A stretch of DNA of 64,000 bases from Pseudomonas cremoricolorata DSM 17059 = NBRC 16634 (lineage in GTDB: Bacteria; Pseudomonadota; Gammaproteobacteria; Pseudomonadales; Pseudomonadaceae). The translations under genes were made by a program, and so were the position numbers. This document shows positions 33,392 to 41,976 of this stretch, one piece after another; positions within the stretch are counted from its first letter, which is position 1; each line of letters begins with the position of its first letter. The notes below the pieces were generated by a model. It was not told the DNA's origin and searched no databases. It saw only the letters and a list, made by a program, of their open reading frames with translations. Where the stretch lies: NCBI RefSeq assembly GCF_000425745.1, contig NZ_AUEA01000006.1:1-64000 (forward strand), in the 5' to 3' direction.

Positions 33392-34096
33392 ATGGATATC
33401 AACGCACGGCGTATCGCCGCCCTTCGCAAGCTCATGGGAGCTCTCAGCCAAAAAGAATTCGCTGAGACGCACGACCTTGACGCGTCGTACCTTTCGCAGC
33501 TGCTGAACGGCCATCGCAAACTGGGCGAGAAAGCTGCGCTCACGCTCGAAACCAAGATCGGGGTGGCGGCGGGCACGCTGACGTCCCCGCCTGCAGACGG
33601 GGCGATAGTTCCCAAACCGGACAATGTCGTCCGCTTGTCAGCCAGGAAGGCCCCAGACAAGAACTATGTGGTGATCCCCCATCTGGACGTCGCTGCGTCC
33701 ATGGGTCATGGCAAGGCCGTGCCGCTCTCGCACATCGAAGTCATCCGGGACATGACCGTGCATTTAGACTGGCTGCGGATGCAGGGCCTGACATTCTCGA
33801 AAGTCGAGAACCTCGCCATTATCTCCGGCTCTGGCGATAGCATGTCGGGTACTTTCGCAGATGGGGATGCGCTGCTGGTCGACCGTGGGATCGATGAGGT
33901 CAAAACAGATGCCATCTACGTTTTCTCGCTCGACGGTGACCTCTACATCAAGCGGCTGCAGCGCATGACTGGGGGCCAGCTGCGGATGATTTCGGACAAC
34001 CCTATCTACCCTCCCATCATCATCGATCTGACGATGATTGACCGCATGAACATTCAAGCCAGGGTCCTGCTGGCTTGGAACGCCAAGCGCCTCTGA
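33392..34096 (+). CDS. CI-like phage repressor (XRE plus S24 domain)
   Basis: The 234-residue protein begins MDINARRIAALRKLMGALSQ. Residues 1-65 are an XRE helix-turn-helix. Residues 95-234 are an S24 domain with the Ser in SGSGDSMSG and the Lys in DLYIKRLQ. It should hold the prophage silent by binding the palindromes at both sides of its gene. Unlike LexA or lambda CI, no Ala-Gly or Cys-Gly pair is seen in the linker just before the S24 domain, so self-cleavage is uncertain. The start is at 33392 with a weak GGAAAG upstream. Confidence 0.88.
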   Translation: MDINARRIAALRKLMGALSQKEFAETHDLDASYLSQLLNGHRKLGEKAALTLETKIGVAAGTLTSPPADGAIVPKPDNVVRLSARKAPDKNYVVIPHLDVAASMGHGKAVPLSHIEVIRDMTVHLDWLRMQGLTFSKVENLAIISGSGDSMSGTFADGDALLVDRGIDEVKTDAIYVFSLDGDLYIKRLQRMTGGQLRMISDNPIYPPIIIDLTMIDRMNIQARVLLAWNAKRL

Positions 34097-34154
34097 TTCC
34101 TTACCTCCACTGAGAATTGCCTAGGCGGGCAGCTCTCAGCCGCGCCCAAGAAAT

Positions 34155-34196
34155 TTAGCATTTGCTATTGAATAGCTGATTAGCTTTTGCTAATTT
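34155..34196 (+). promoter_or_regulatory. repressor-controlled promoter of the PrtN operon
   Basis: Two operator copies lie here: TTAGCATTTGCTAT (34155-34168) and GATTAGCTTTTGCTAATT (34178-34195). The second matches the 33316 palindrome at 15 of 18 positions. TTGAAT (34168-34173) and TAATTT (34191-34196) are 17 bases apart and form a good promoter inside them. It drives the operon starting at 34233. Confidence 0.7.
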
Positions 34197-34232
34197 CAGA
34201 CCGTGTCATCCTCTCTCATACAGGACACGGTA

Positions 34233-34403
34233 ATGAAAACAGCACAGCACAACGGGCCTCATACGGTCGTAGTCCATCCCACAGCCTGCAGCAGCTCGCG
34301 CGCTGTACACGACTTCCAAAACAGCACCGGTCTGCGAGTCATCGTCACAGCATCAGGTACGGCCCTGGCCGTTCGTGGCGCTCAAACAGGGTCGCGGCCA
34401 TGA
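34233..34403 (+). CDS. small phage protein, 56 aa
   Basis: The first gene of the operon after the repressor encodes MKTAQHNGPHTVVVHPTACS, with GGACA upstream. It is a short beta/alpha protein without a known domain. Its stop overlaps the next ATG as ATGA. Function unknown; induced-state expression is inferred from the operator upstream. Confidence 0.6.
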   Translation: MKTAQHNGPHTVVVHPTACSSSRAVHDFQNSTGLRVIVTASGTALAVRGAQTGSRP

Positions 34404-34909
34404 GCGAATTCACACTCTCCCTCAAGCAGGTGATGCTGCTGCAGAACGTGCTCGACGTAGGTGGTACCACTCACTGCCTTCTCTCGCGGCCAGAGACGAC
34501 TTGTCCGGCTGTGATTCAGGTCGAAAACGACACCAATGCACATCACCTGACCGTTGAGTTCGGTCCATGCATGGCTTCGCTGACGCTATGCCGGAGCGAA
34601 CCCAACAAGTACATGTCACTGCGCGACTTCCTACAGGACGTGGCTAATGGCCGTACCGAGTCCGGGCATCTATCACAGGAAGAGATGGCCTTGCGTGACG
34701 CTCTCGACAGCGTGAACAGCGTCATCTCAGCAGACCAGGTCGCGTACATCACGACCACTACCAACCCAGACCTCCCCGTAGGCGCGGTCGTGACCAACGA
34801 GCGCGGGGAGATTTGTGCGGCTGCGACTGGCAGTTGCAAGGGTCATCTGGCTCAGGCCGTGCACGCCCAGCTCCGGCCCATACAAGAGGGGCTCGGGGAG
34901 CGCGCATGA
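34400..34909 (+). CDS. hypothetical protein, 169 aa
   Basis: The protein (MSEFTLSLKQVMLLQNVLDV) has mixed secondary structure with several Cys residues and no recognised domain. It is coupled on both sides by four-base overlaps, so it is made together with the 56-residue protein and the first PrtN-like protein. It may be an accessory factor of that regulator, but nothing shows this directly. Confidence 0.6.
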   Translation: MSEFTLSLKQVMLLQNVLDVGGTTHCLLSRPETTCPAVIQVENDTNAHHLTVEFGPCMASLTLCRSEPNKYMSLRDFLQDVANGRTESGHLSQEEMALRDALDSVNSVISADQVAYITTTTNPDLPVGAVVTNERGEICAAATGSCKGHLAQAVHAQLRPIQEGLGERA

Positions 34910-35154
34910 GTCCGACCTTGCAACAGTTGCGAACCCAGTGGTCTACGCCGTGCCCGACGCTGACCGCTGTGCGAGAGCACTACTTCTCTCATATCAGGAC
35001 GGACCGGCGCTTCCGGGAGCTGATCCAGAAAGGGCAGATCAAACTGAAGCTAAGGAAGCTGCACAACTCAACCAAAGCGCAGCATGTGATCTACCTGCAT
35101 GACCTAGCTGACTATCTGGACGGTCAGGCACAAGAAGTATCACAACCAAAATGA
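34906..35154 (+). CDS. PrtN-like transcription activator, copy 1 (divergent)
   Basis: The 82-residue protein has the PrtN layout: LTAVREHYFSHIRTDRRF, then KGQIKLKLRKLHNSTKA, then a HVIYLHDLADYLDG helix. Compared with the second copy (36017) it has a different N-terminus (MSPTLQQLRTQWSTPCPTL) and lacks the MNTxFxLMAQYN start of typical PrtN. PrtN activates pyocin genes in P. aeruginosa. Here it is part of a functional-looking prophage operon under repressor control. Confidence 0.7.
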   Translation: MSPTLQQLRTQWSTPCPTLTAVREHYFSHIRTDRRFRELIQKGQIKLKLRKLHNSTKAQHVIYLHDLADYLDGQAQEVSQPK

Positions 35155-35238
35155 AATAGACGGCCCCGGTCTTCAGGGGCATTTCGCCCGCAGCCGACCT
35201 CTCACAGCCTCGGCGCTGGGTGATAAGGAGCACAGCAC

Positions 35239-35736
35239 ATGCAACCACATCACCAAGCTATTGCTTTGGCCGTTACTTGGCTCGCCACGTTGGTGGCGCT
35301 TCCTCTCCTGTTGTCAGCAACTCGCCGAGGCGCTCACTCACTCGGCGTCGATGAGGGGAAGCAAGTACAGCAGGCGCTTCACACGGCTCAGATTAAAGAT
35401 CTCGAACGAGCAGTGGCCGACAAGCGGGCCGAGCTGGCATACCTCCAGGCCCACTTTGATAATTCCATGGAGGCGCGCCGTCTGACCATTGTGGATCTGG
35501 AAGAACGCATCATGTCCTACACCGGCCTGGCAGTGGCTCGCGCGGATTTTGAGGCATTAGTCAGTGCGTCCGAGACGCTCAACCTAGCCGTGCGGACTTG
35601 GTGGCAAATGAAAGGAGCTGAGCTTTGGGTCAGGCGTGCTGAGCAACAGGCCACCTACTTGCGCTCTCTCGCGCTTCGAGTGCAGAGCGAACTTGAGGCT
35701 AACGCCGCTACCTCAGTAACAGGAGAAGTCGCATGA
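35239..35736 (+). CDS. membrane-anchored coiled-coil protein, 165 aa
   Basis: An N-terminal hydrophobic segment (residues 8-26, IALAVTWLATLVALPLLLS) is followed by a long Glu/Ala/Arg-rich coiled coil (about residues 42-90). A GATAAGGAG Shine-Dalgarno precedes the ATG. The function is unknown. It could be a membrane sensor or an Rz-like protein without the usual context. Confidence 0.55.
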   Translation: MQPHHQAIALAVTWLATLVALPLLLSATRRGAHSLGVDEGKQVQQALHTAQIKDLERAVADKRAELAYLQAHFDNSMEARRLTIVDLEERIMSYTGLAVARADFEALVSASETLNLAVRTWWQMKGAELWVRRAEQQATYLRSLALRVQSELEANAATSVTGEVA

Positions 35737-36020
35737 CTCACTCGAATAGCCCATCACGCGACGTCACCCTCGTTACATTTACTGAGAACTCACTAGCCTA
35801 CGCAATAGGGAACGTCAGTTGCTATGGAGACCTTGCGCCAGAGCTGATTGCGAAAGAGGTCTTCAGGCAGCTTTCTCAGGTCATCGATCAAAGTGTGAAT
35901 ATCCCGTCCGCAACAATTTGGCTGAGTCGGTTAGGGACCTACGCAAGCAAGCTCGAAGCAGTACGTAATGGCGATCAACTGATCGCACCAGCAGAGATCG
36001 CATGGGGGGTTTGGATATGA
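35733..36020 (+). CDS. hypothetical protein, 95 aa
   Basis: A soluble protein (MTHSNSPSRDVTLVTFTENS) with no known domain. It starts inside the stop of the previous gene (four-base overlap), and its own stop overlaps the start of the second PrtN gene. Codon use becomes AT-richer from here to 38300. Confidence 0.55.
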   Translation: MTHSNSPSRDVTLVTFTENSLAYAIGNVSCYGDLAPELIAKEVFRQLSQVIDQSVNIPSATIWLSRLGTYASKLEAVRNGDQLIAPAEIAWGVWI

Positions 36021-36286
36021 ACACCGCTTTTATACTCATGGCGCAGTACAACGGGAAAGCGATAATTTCTCTAGAGCAGATCTGCTGTGACTATTTCACC
36101 CACCTCACTCCTGAGATTTTTCAGCGAAAAGTGCTAGCCGGACAGATCAAATTGCCTATTACTAGATTGGAATCAAGCCAGAAGAGTGCTAAAGGAATAC
36201 ACATTGCAGACCTAGCAATTTATCTCGACCAGCAGAGAGATGCTGCTAGAAAAGAATTCATTCAATTAAGCAGAGGAACGAGCTAA
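36017..36286 (+). CDS. PrtN-like pyocin/phage activator, copy 2
   Basis: The 89-residue protein starts MNTAFILMAQYNGKAIISLE at 36017 and contains CCDYFTHLTPEIFQRKVLAG and KGIHIADLAIYLDQQR. It is a clear full-length PrtN family member. In P. aeruginosa, PrtN turns on pyocin genes through P-boxes and is repressed by PrtR. Here the two copies lie in one operon behind a CI-like repressor, so they are probably phage late activators. A 290-base AT-rich stretch without a gene follows. Confidence 0.9.
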   Translation: MNTAFILMAQYNGKAIISLEQICCDYFTHLTPEIFQRKVLAGQIKLPITRLESSQKSAKGIHIADLAIYLDQQRDAARKEFIQLSRGTS

Positions 36287-36576
36287 AACCGATAAGATAA
36301 TTAATTTATTTTAGAAAATCTTGCTTTCACCAAGTATAAATCTACTGTCGCACTGACTACCAAGTAGCACTAACATATATAATCATCCCGGCACGATACG
36401 CTGGTAAAAGCTATTAACTTGATGCTGCCAGATTCGAGATATGAAGCCGGCAGCTTCAAGAAATTCCACTCTAAAATCTTGGAATGATAAAATCATCCTT
36501 TACCGACTATCTAAAAAATGACAGCCACCAATCGAGACCACTTTAATACTGATATAGAAGAACTATGAGAGACCAT

Positions 36577-38325
36577 TTAAACCTTGGTCCGCACTGCACT
36601 TCGAGGTTTTTTAGCAGAACTAGTATCAGGCACCGCGGCAAGCATTTCGTCAAGAACGACCTGCCTCTTCAGCCTATCGTCTGAAATCTCACCAAAAGTG
36701 TTGAGTATATCAACTGCCTGCTTAAATGGGGCTAGAGCATGTTCGCTGGGCTTGGTTAGCTTATCGATAATTTTCTGACAGTAAGCCTCCATCTTTTTAG
36801 ACTTTAGCCCAGGCTTTTCTTTGCCGGCGATAATCGCGCATACCAAGACAAGAATATGCCATTTGAACCGCCTCATATTTTGAGGGACGCTACTGCTAGC
36901 AACATATAGGTGAAGTCGATACAAGACCAAGCAAGAGGCGTAGAATATAACCTCCTTGTTTTCTTCATCAAACATCACGCCAGACAAGGTCTCGTACATT
37001 TTCTTGGGGTAGCGATAAGCCAAATCAGGACGATGACAAAACATCGAAGCGACGCACTTGGCAACAGTATTGATATTAAAGGTACGAATGGCAGGCACCT
37101 CTTTACCGAAATACTGTTTCTCTCTACGCTCAAAGTAGAGACGCCCATCCTGCCCCTCAAAAGAATTAAATAATTGCTCAACACGTTTTATAATAGGGCG
37201 CAGAGTTAAAAATTGAGTCTCATCAACTTTAGACTGACTGTTCGTAGCTCTCACCAACTCCGAAAACACATCTTCACTGGATGTCTCAATTACCTTAAGC
37301 GTAACCATAACCTTGTCATCGTACTTCCCTCTATTTTCATAAAGAATGTTAGAGGTTTGACAACCATTTACTATCTGGAAATTTTCCAGATGCAATATAT
37401 TCCCCTGTAAGCGAATGTCCGGACTGACTATTGTTATCCCATTGTTCAGCACAGGGAAGCGAGTAGAAGCTGCACTGCTGTTGAGCGTCTCAGCAATTGA
37501 CTGGTTTACGGTATTATCACCACCTAAGTATGCTCGCACATTCTCTTCGAAAACTTGAGTCCGAAGACTGCCGTCTTCTGCAACCAGCAAGTTAGCCACC
37601 ACATCCACTGCCCGCGCAACAACCAAATAACCCTCTTCAATACCAGCAATTGTTGGTAGTGGAGCGGAGCCAAAAAGAGGAAGCTGTGCTGTGATCCCAG
37701 AATAGGTAGAAACCCATAGCTCAGTCAACTCATTACGACCAAAGCACTTTATATCTGCTTCCGAAAAGTAGCCTAAATCCTCGACTTGTTTTTCAAAAGC
37801 AGCAATTGCATTGACAAATTCTTTTGGAGCAAGGTAGTTACCAGTACTGATGAAGCGAACAGTTAGCCTGGGCTTGCCATTGCGAATTTTAGGAACATTT
37901 CCAATACACTCGTCAAATACGCATCTTGCATTTTTCTGAACCGCATCTACTGCCAGGTAAGGGTCTTCACTCAGAAACCGCAAAATTGACTCTTTAAATT
38001 TTAAGAAATCGCCGAGGTCGAAGCCATCAGAAGTTTTAGCTTGAATGAAAACGACTTCCATATCATGATTCTTACGATCAGTCCGGAATGCTGAACGGGC
38101 ATCTTCATCAGATATTATGATTTCCTCATCGAGTATAATTGCTATCCCGTCTACTCCATCATCTCCGGCGCTTGTTGTAATGTCGTCCAAATCAAAGCCA
38201 GACGCACACCGCGAGTAAAGCACTGCATAGTTACAAAAGTATTCAAACTGCTGATCCTCTGGATCGCTCTCAAACCCAAAGCTCTTTACGAAGTTATTTA
38301 GATGGGACTTAACAATGCGGTGCAT
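36577..38325 (-). CDS. AIPR-family protein, putative abortive infection factor
   Basis: The 582-residue protein matches the AIPR (abortive infection phage resistance) family: FPVLNNGITIVSPDIRL and the conserved FQIVNGCQTSNILYEN near residue 335. The N-terminal part has DDGVDGIAIILD and VVFIQAKTS, which fit a PD-(D/E)xK nuclease fold as in Mrr-type enzymes. The ATG at 38325 has AAGGA upstream. The gene is much AT-richer than the rest of the window and lies between the lysogeny operon and the integrase, a common site for defence cargo. No partner gene is obvious. Confidence 0.8.
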   Translation of the reverse strand: MHRIVKSHLNNFVKSFGFESDPEDQQFEYFCNYAVLYSRCASGFDLDDITTSAGDDGVDGIAIILDEEIIISDEDARSAFRTDRKNHDMEVVFIQAKTSDGFDLGDFLKFKESILRFLSEDPYLAVDAVQKNARCVFDECIGNVPKIRNGKPRLTVRFISTGNYLAPKEFVNAIAAFEKQVEDLGYFSEADIKCFGRNELTELWVSTYSGITAQLPLFGSAPLPTIAGIEEGYLVVARAVDVVANLLVAEDGSLRTQVFEENVRAYLGGDNTVNQSIAETLNSSAASTRFPVLNNGITIVSPDIRLQGNILHLENFQIVNGCQTSNILYENRGKYDDKVMVTLKVIETSSEDVFSELVRATNSQSKVDETQFLTLRPIIKRVEQLFNSFEGQDGRLYFERREKQYFGKEVPAIRTFNINTVAKCVASMFCHRPDLAYRYPKKMYETLSGVMFDEENKEVIFYASCLVLYRLHLYVASSSVPQNMRRFKWHILVLVCAIIAGKEKPGLKSKKMEAYCQKIIDKLTKPSEHALAPFKQAVDILNTFGEISDDRLKRQVVLDEMLAAVPDTSSAKKPRSAVRTKV

Positions 38326-38639
38326 ATCGCTTCCTTGGCTGGTTGTCATCCACTACGGCCATTTGCTCCCATGCCATAGCTTGCCTGAAGCTACTATTTT
38401 GCCACCTACCTGTCTACTAGCGGCTTTCGGACGTAGCAAGGACCTGCCGCATGCAGCCTCATTCTATGACAACCGCTCGTAATCGGCAGCTCCGGACAAC
38501 GACCTCAGACGGTCAACGCGACTGTGCTGCGACCTGGAGAAAATCAGATTGCCGATTCCACCTACCGCCCAGTTTGGCTATTACACCGATATCCTCTGTT
38601 CCTCCGATGTATTCCTCAAGCGGAAAAGATGGGGCTTCA
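38326..38639. other. intergenic region between AIPR and integrase genes
   Basis: This 314-base stretch holds no convincing gene. A plus-strand open frame from 38451 runs into the integrase 3' end but reads as noise. The AIPR promoter presumably lies near 38330-38420. I see no terminator or clear repeat. Confidence 0.5.
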
Positions 38640-39773
38640 TTACGCGCCTTTATTAACAACCCGCCCGCCGAGACTGACTTGGGATTTGACAATCAGCTCC
38701 AACCAAGGCCAATCCTTATACCGATCACCACGTCCGCGCAGGTGTGTATAACGTCGCATCGAGTTCCAGTCTCGGTGGCCTGATACGCTCGCTACCCTCG
38801 GAATATCCCAATCCATCTCAAACAGCCTACTCACTCCCTCATGACGCAGGTCATGGAAATGCAGACCATCAATGCCCATGAGCCTGCAAGCTCTCGCCCA
38901 CGCTGTACCGATGGAGTCTGTGTTGTAGGGAAAAATCACGTCGCACTCTTTAGGCATACTCTGCACGATCTGCCATGCTTCATCTGGCAAATGGCACCAC
39001 ACATCGTTGCCAATTTTCTGACCAGGGTTTTTCATGTCTCGCACCTTGACTGCCTGCCGGTGCTCATCGAGATCCTGCCAGCGAATTCGGGCAATCTCGT
39101 CCATCCGGCGTGTCGAGTAGATAGCAAACGCCACGACTTTCGGCATGTGTATGACCGTGGGCCTGCGCTGCAGCATCTCGAAGAAGTGCTCAAGCACCAG
39201 ATCAAGCTCAGCCAAGGTCGGTCTACGATCTCGCTCGCGGCTACGCATGTTGTAGCCGAACTGTTTGAGCACGAGGCGTGCGTCTTTCATGGCAAGGGCA
39301 TTCACTTCATAGCCCCAGGCGGCTCGAGCGAGTGACATTACCGAGCCCAGGTGAGCTAGGTCATTGCCGGCAGTTTGCGGCTTCACTTCCCCACCCTCAG
39401 GGCTCATACGCCACAATGCATAGTCAACCAGCACCTTCTGCGAAATATCTGAGTCGACTACGTCACCCAGCGGGCTTCGCTGGATAGCACCAAGCGTGCG
39501 TCGCTTACTTTCGCCTAGGGGCCGAGCCTTCTCAGCTTCCAACAGATAGCGCTCGATCATGTGCCTGACCGTCAGGCCCTGACGCTTAGCGCGCTCGATT
39601 GCACCCGGCTCGGCCAACTCGGTTTCACGTCGCTTGGCCCATGCCTGAGCGGCCTGCTTTCGGGCGAAGGTCTGGGCTTCTTGGTAGACTATGACACCTT
39701 TTTTCTTGAGGCGGATCTGGGCGGTGTAGCTAACCGTCCCATCGGCCTTTTTCCTTGCTCTGATCGTCGCCAT
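38640..39773 (-). CDS. tyrosine integrase, dusA-type
   Basis: The 377-residue protein has the tyrosine-recombinase residues: R in STRRMDEIA, H-x-x-R in HDLRHEG, H/W in GHRDWNSM, and the nucleophile in RRYTHLR. The N-terminal part (MATIRARKKADGTVSYTAQI) is an arm-binding domain. It lies directly upstream of dusA, and integrases with this neighbour insert at the dusA 5' end. It should catalyse integration and excision of the prophage. Confidence 0.92.
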   Translation of the reverse strand: MATIRARKKADGTVSYTAQIRLKKKGVIVYQEAQTFARKQAAQAWAKRRETELAEPGAIERAKRQGLTVRHMIERYLLEAEKARPLGESKRRTLGAIQRSPLGDVVDSDISQKVLVDYALWRMSPEGGEVKPQTAGNDLAHLGSVMSLARAAWGYEVNALAMKDARLVLKQFGYNMRSRERDRRPTLAELDLVLEHFFEMLQRRPTVIHMPKVVAFAIYSTRRMDEIARIRWQDLDEHRQAVKVRDMKNPGQKIGNDVWCHLPDEAWQIVQSMPKECDVIFPYNTDSIGTAWARACRLMGIDGLHFHDLRHEGVSRLFEMDWDIPRVASVSGHRDWNSMRRYTHLRGRGDRYKDWPWLELIVKSQVSLGGRVVNKGA

Positions 39774-39780
39774 GGTTTCC

Positions 39781-39819
39781 GGTGGTACAAGCGCAATTGG
39801 TGGTGGTACAGCGTACCAC
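39781..39819. repeat. integrase-proximal inverted and direct repeats
   Basis: GTGGTAC-AGC-GTACCAC (39803-39819) is a perfect inverted repeat. GGTGGTAC is also repeated directly at 39781-39788 and 39802-39809. These sites lie just upstream of the integrase start and next to the dusA junction, so they are candidate arm-type integrase or excisionase sites. Confidence 0.5.
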
Positions 39820-39877
39820 TGTCACACCGAAAACGCCCAAAAACGCTCGAAAATGGCACCAAAACGCGTAAGTCAAA

Positions 39878-40888
39878 ATGCCCCTAAATATTGAGTCAAA
39901 ACCAGCAAACATGCGCCCTGAGCCGTCTCACCGCTTCAGCGTTGCGCCGATGATGGATTGGACCGACCGTCACTGCCGCTACTTCCTGCGCCTGCTCTCG
40001 CGCCATACGCTTCTGTATACGGAAATGGTCACCACCGGCGCCCTGCTGCACGGGGACGCGCAGCGTTTCCTGCGCCATGACGAGGCGGAGCATCCGTTGG
40101 CGTTGCAGTTGGGTGGGAGTGTGCCGGCGGATTTGGCGGGGTGTGCGCGGTTGGCGGAGGGTGCGGGGTATGACGAGGTCAACCTAAACGTTGGCTGTCC
40201 GAGTGATCGGGTGCAGAACAACATGATCGGCGCGTGCCTGATGGCTCATCCGGGGTTGGTGGCCGATTGTGTCAAAGCGATGCGCGATGCGGTGGGGATT
40301 GCGGTGACGGTCAAGCACCGCATCGGCATCAATGGCCGTGACAGTTATGCCGAGCTGTGCGATTTCGTCGGGCGGGTGCGTGAGGCAGGATGCCGGAGTT
40401 TCACCGTGCATGCGCGGATCGCCATTCTCGAAGGGCTGTCGCCGAAGGAGAACCGTGACATTCCGCCGTTGCGCTATGACGTGGCGGCGCAGTTGAAGGC
40501 GGATTTTCCCGATCTTGAAATCGTCCTCAACGGCGGCATCAAGACTCTGGACGAATGCGAGCAGCACTTGCAGACCTTCGATGGGGTGATGCTGGGGCGT
40601 GAGGCGTACCACAATCCTTACCTGCTGGCGGAGGTCGATCAGCGCTTGTTCGGCAGTTCGGCGCCGGTGATCAGTCGGGCCGAGACCATTGCCAGGCTGC
40701 GACCCTACATCGTCGCGCATCTGCAAAGCGGCGGCGCGTTGCACCATGTGACGCGGCACATTCTGGGGCTGGGTCAGGGTTTTGCCGGGGCGCGGCGGTT
40801 CCGCCAGTTGCTGTCGTCGGACATTCACAAGCATCCCGAGCCGCTGGCGGTGTTCGATCAGGCCGCTGAGCTGTTGCAGGGCCGATGA
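39878..40888 (+). CDS. dusA: tRNA-dihydrouridine(20/20a) synthase DusA
   Basis: The 336-residue protein has the DusA core: [17 protein letters not shown] (FMN site), the catalytic Cys in [12 protein letters not shown], and [16 protein letters not shown]. The enzyme reduces U20/U20a in tRNA. The 5' end is at the prophage junction, so the first codons and the promoter may be phage-supplied. ATG at 39878 and ATG at 39911 (MRPEPSHRF) are both possible; neither has a strong Shine-Dalgarno. From the SVAPMMDW segment the gene reads intact. Confidence 0.93.
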   Translation: MPLNIESKPANMRPEPSHRFSVAPMMDWTDRHCRYFLRLLSRHTLLYTEMVTTGALLHGDAQRFLRHDEAEHPLALQLGGSVPADLAGCARLAEGAGYDEVNLNVGCPSDRVQNNMIGACLMAHPGLVADCVKAMRDAVGIAVTVKHRIGINGRDSYAELCDFVGRVREAGCRSFTVHARIAILEGLSPKENRDIPPLRYDVAAQLKADFPDLEIVLNGGIKTLDECEQHLQTFDGVMLGREAYHNPYLLAEVDQRLFGSSAPVISRAETIARLRPYIVAHLQSGGALHHVTRHILGLGQGFAGARRFRQLLSSDIHKHPEPLAVFDQAAELLQGR

Positions 40889-41009
40889 ACTGAACCCTGG
40901 CGCGCGACGCCGACTCGAAACTGACAGCCCTATCCGACTTGTCCTGCCATCCTTGAGCGGCTGGTGGGGCTCGGGTAATGTCGAGTCCTCGCACAGGAAA
41001 GAGCACGCC

Positions 41010-41930
41010 ATGACCTCCAAGCTGGAACAACTCAAGCAGTTCACCACCGTGGTCGCCGACACCGGTGACCTGGATGCCATTACCCGTCTCAAACCGGTCG
41101 ATGCCACCACCAACCCTTCGTTGCTGCTCAAGGCAGCCGCCATCGCCGGTTATGCCGACCTGCTGAGCAAGGTCAAGGCCGAGGCCAAGGGCGATGTCGA
41201 TCTTGCCTGCGACCGCTTCGCGGTGGCGGTGGGCAGCGGCATTCTCAAGGCGATTCCGGGGCGCATTTCCACTGAAGTCGATGCGCGGCTGTCGTTCGAT
41301 GAAGCGGCGCTGCTGAACAAGGCTCGGCATCTGATCGAGCTGTACGAGCAGTCCGGGGTCAGCAAAGACCGCGTGCTGATCAAGCTGGCCTCCACCTGGG
41401 AAGGCATCCGCGCCGCCGAGAAGCTGGAGAAGGAAGGCATCCAGACCAACCTGACCCTGCTGTTCTCCTTCGCCCAAGCCCAGGCCTGCGCCGATGCCGG
41501 GGTGTTTCTGATTTCGCCGTTCGTGGGGCGTATCTACGACTGGTACAAGAAGAGCACCGGCAAGGAATACACCGGCGCCGATGATCCGGGGGTGCAGTCG
41601 GTCACGCGCATCTACGACTACTACAAGACCAACGGCTACGACACCGTGGTGATGGGCGCAAGCTTTCGCAACGTCAACCAGATCGAGCAACTGGCTGGCT
41701 GCGACCGCCTGACCATCAGCCCGGAACTGTTGCAACAGCTGAGCGACGACAACGGTGAGCTGCCGCGCAAGCTCAAGCCAGGCAACCACGGTGAGGCGCG
41801 CCAGCAACTCAACGAGAGCCAGTTCCGCTGGGGCATGAACGAAGATGCCATGGCCACCGAGAAGCTGGCCGAGGGCATTCGTCAGTTCGCCCGCGACCAG
41901 GAAAAGCTCGAAGCCCTGATGACGCAGTAG
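41010..41930 (+). CDS. tal: transaldolase
   Basis: The 306-residue protein ([20 protein letters not shown]) has [12 protein letters not shown] and the Schiff-base Lys in [12 protein letters not shown], as in TalB-type enzymes. It exchanges the dihydroxyacetone unit between sedoheptulose-7-phosphate and glyceraldehyde-3-phosphate in the pentose phosphate pathway. AGGAAAGAG precedes the ATG. The dusA-tal order is common in Pseudomonas. Confidence 0.95.
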   Translation: MTSKLEQLKQFTTVVADTGDLDAITRLKPVDATTNPSLLLKAAAIAGYADLLSKVKAEAKGDVDLACDRFAVAVGSGILKAIPGRISTEVDARLSFDEAALLNKARHLIELYEQSGVSKDRVLIKLASTWEGIRAAEKLEKEGIQTNLTLLFSFAQAQACADAGVFLISPFVGRIYDWYKKSTGKEYTGADDPGVQSVTRIYDYYKTNGYDTVVMGASFRNVNQIEQLAGCDRLTISPELLQQLSDDNGELPRKLKPGNHGEARQQLNESQFRWGMNEDAMATEKLAEGIRQFARDQEKLEALMTQ

Positions 41931-41976
41931 CGCCCTCTGCCCGAGGTCGCTCGCAGGCCTCGGGCCCTCCCCTTCC

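Noticed and set aside
38451..38783. Plus-strand open frame between AIPR and integrase genes
   Set aside because: It overlaps the integrase 3' end, lacks a ribosome site and is not protein-like.
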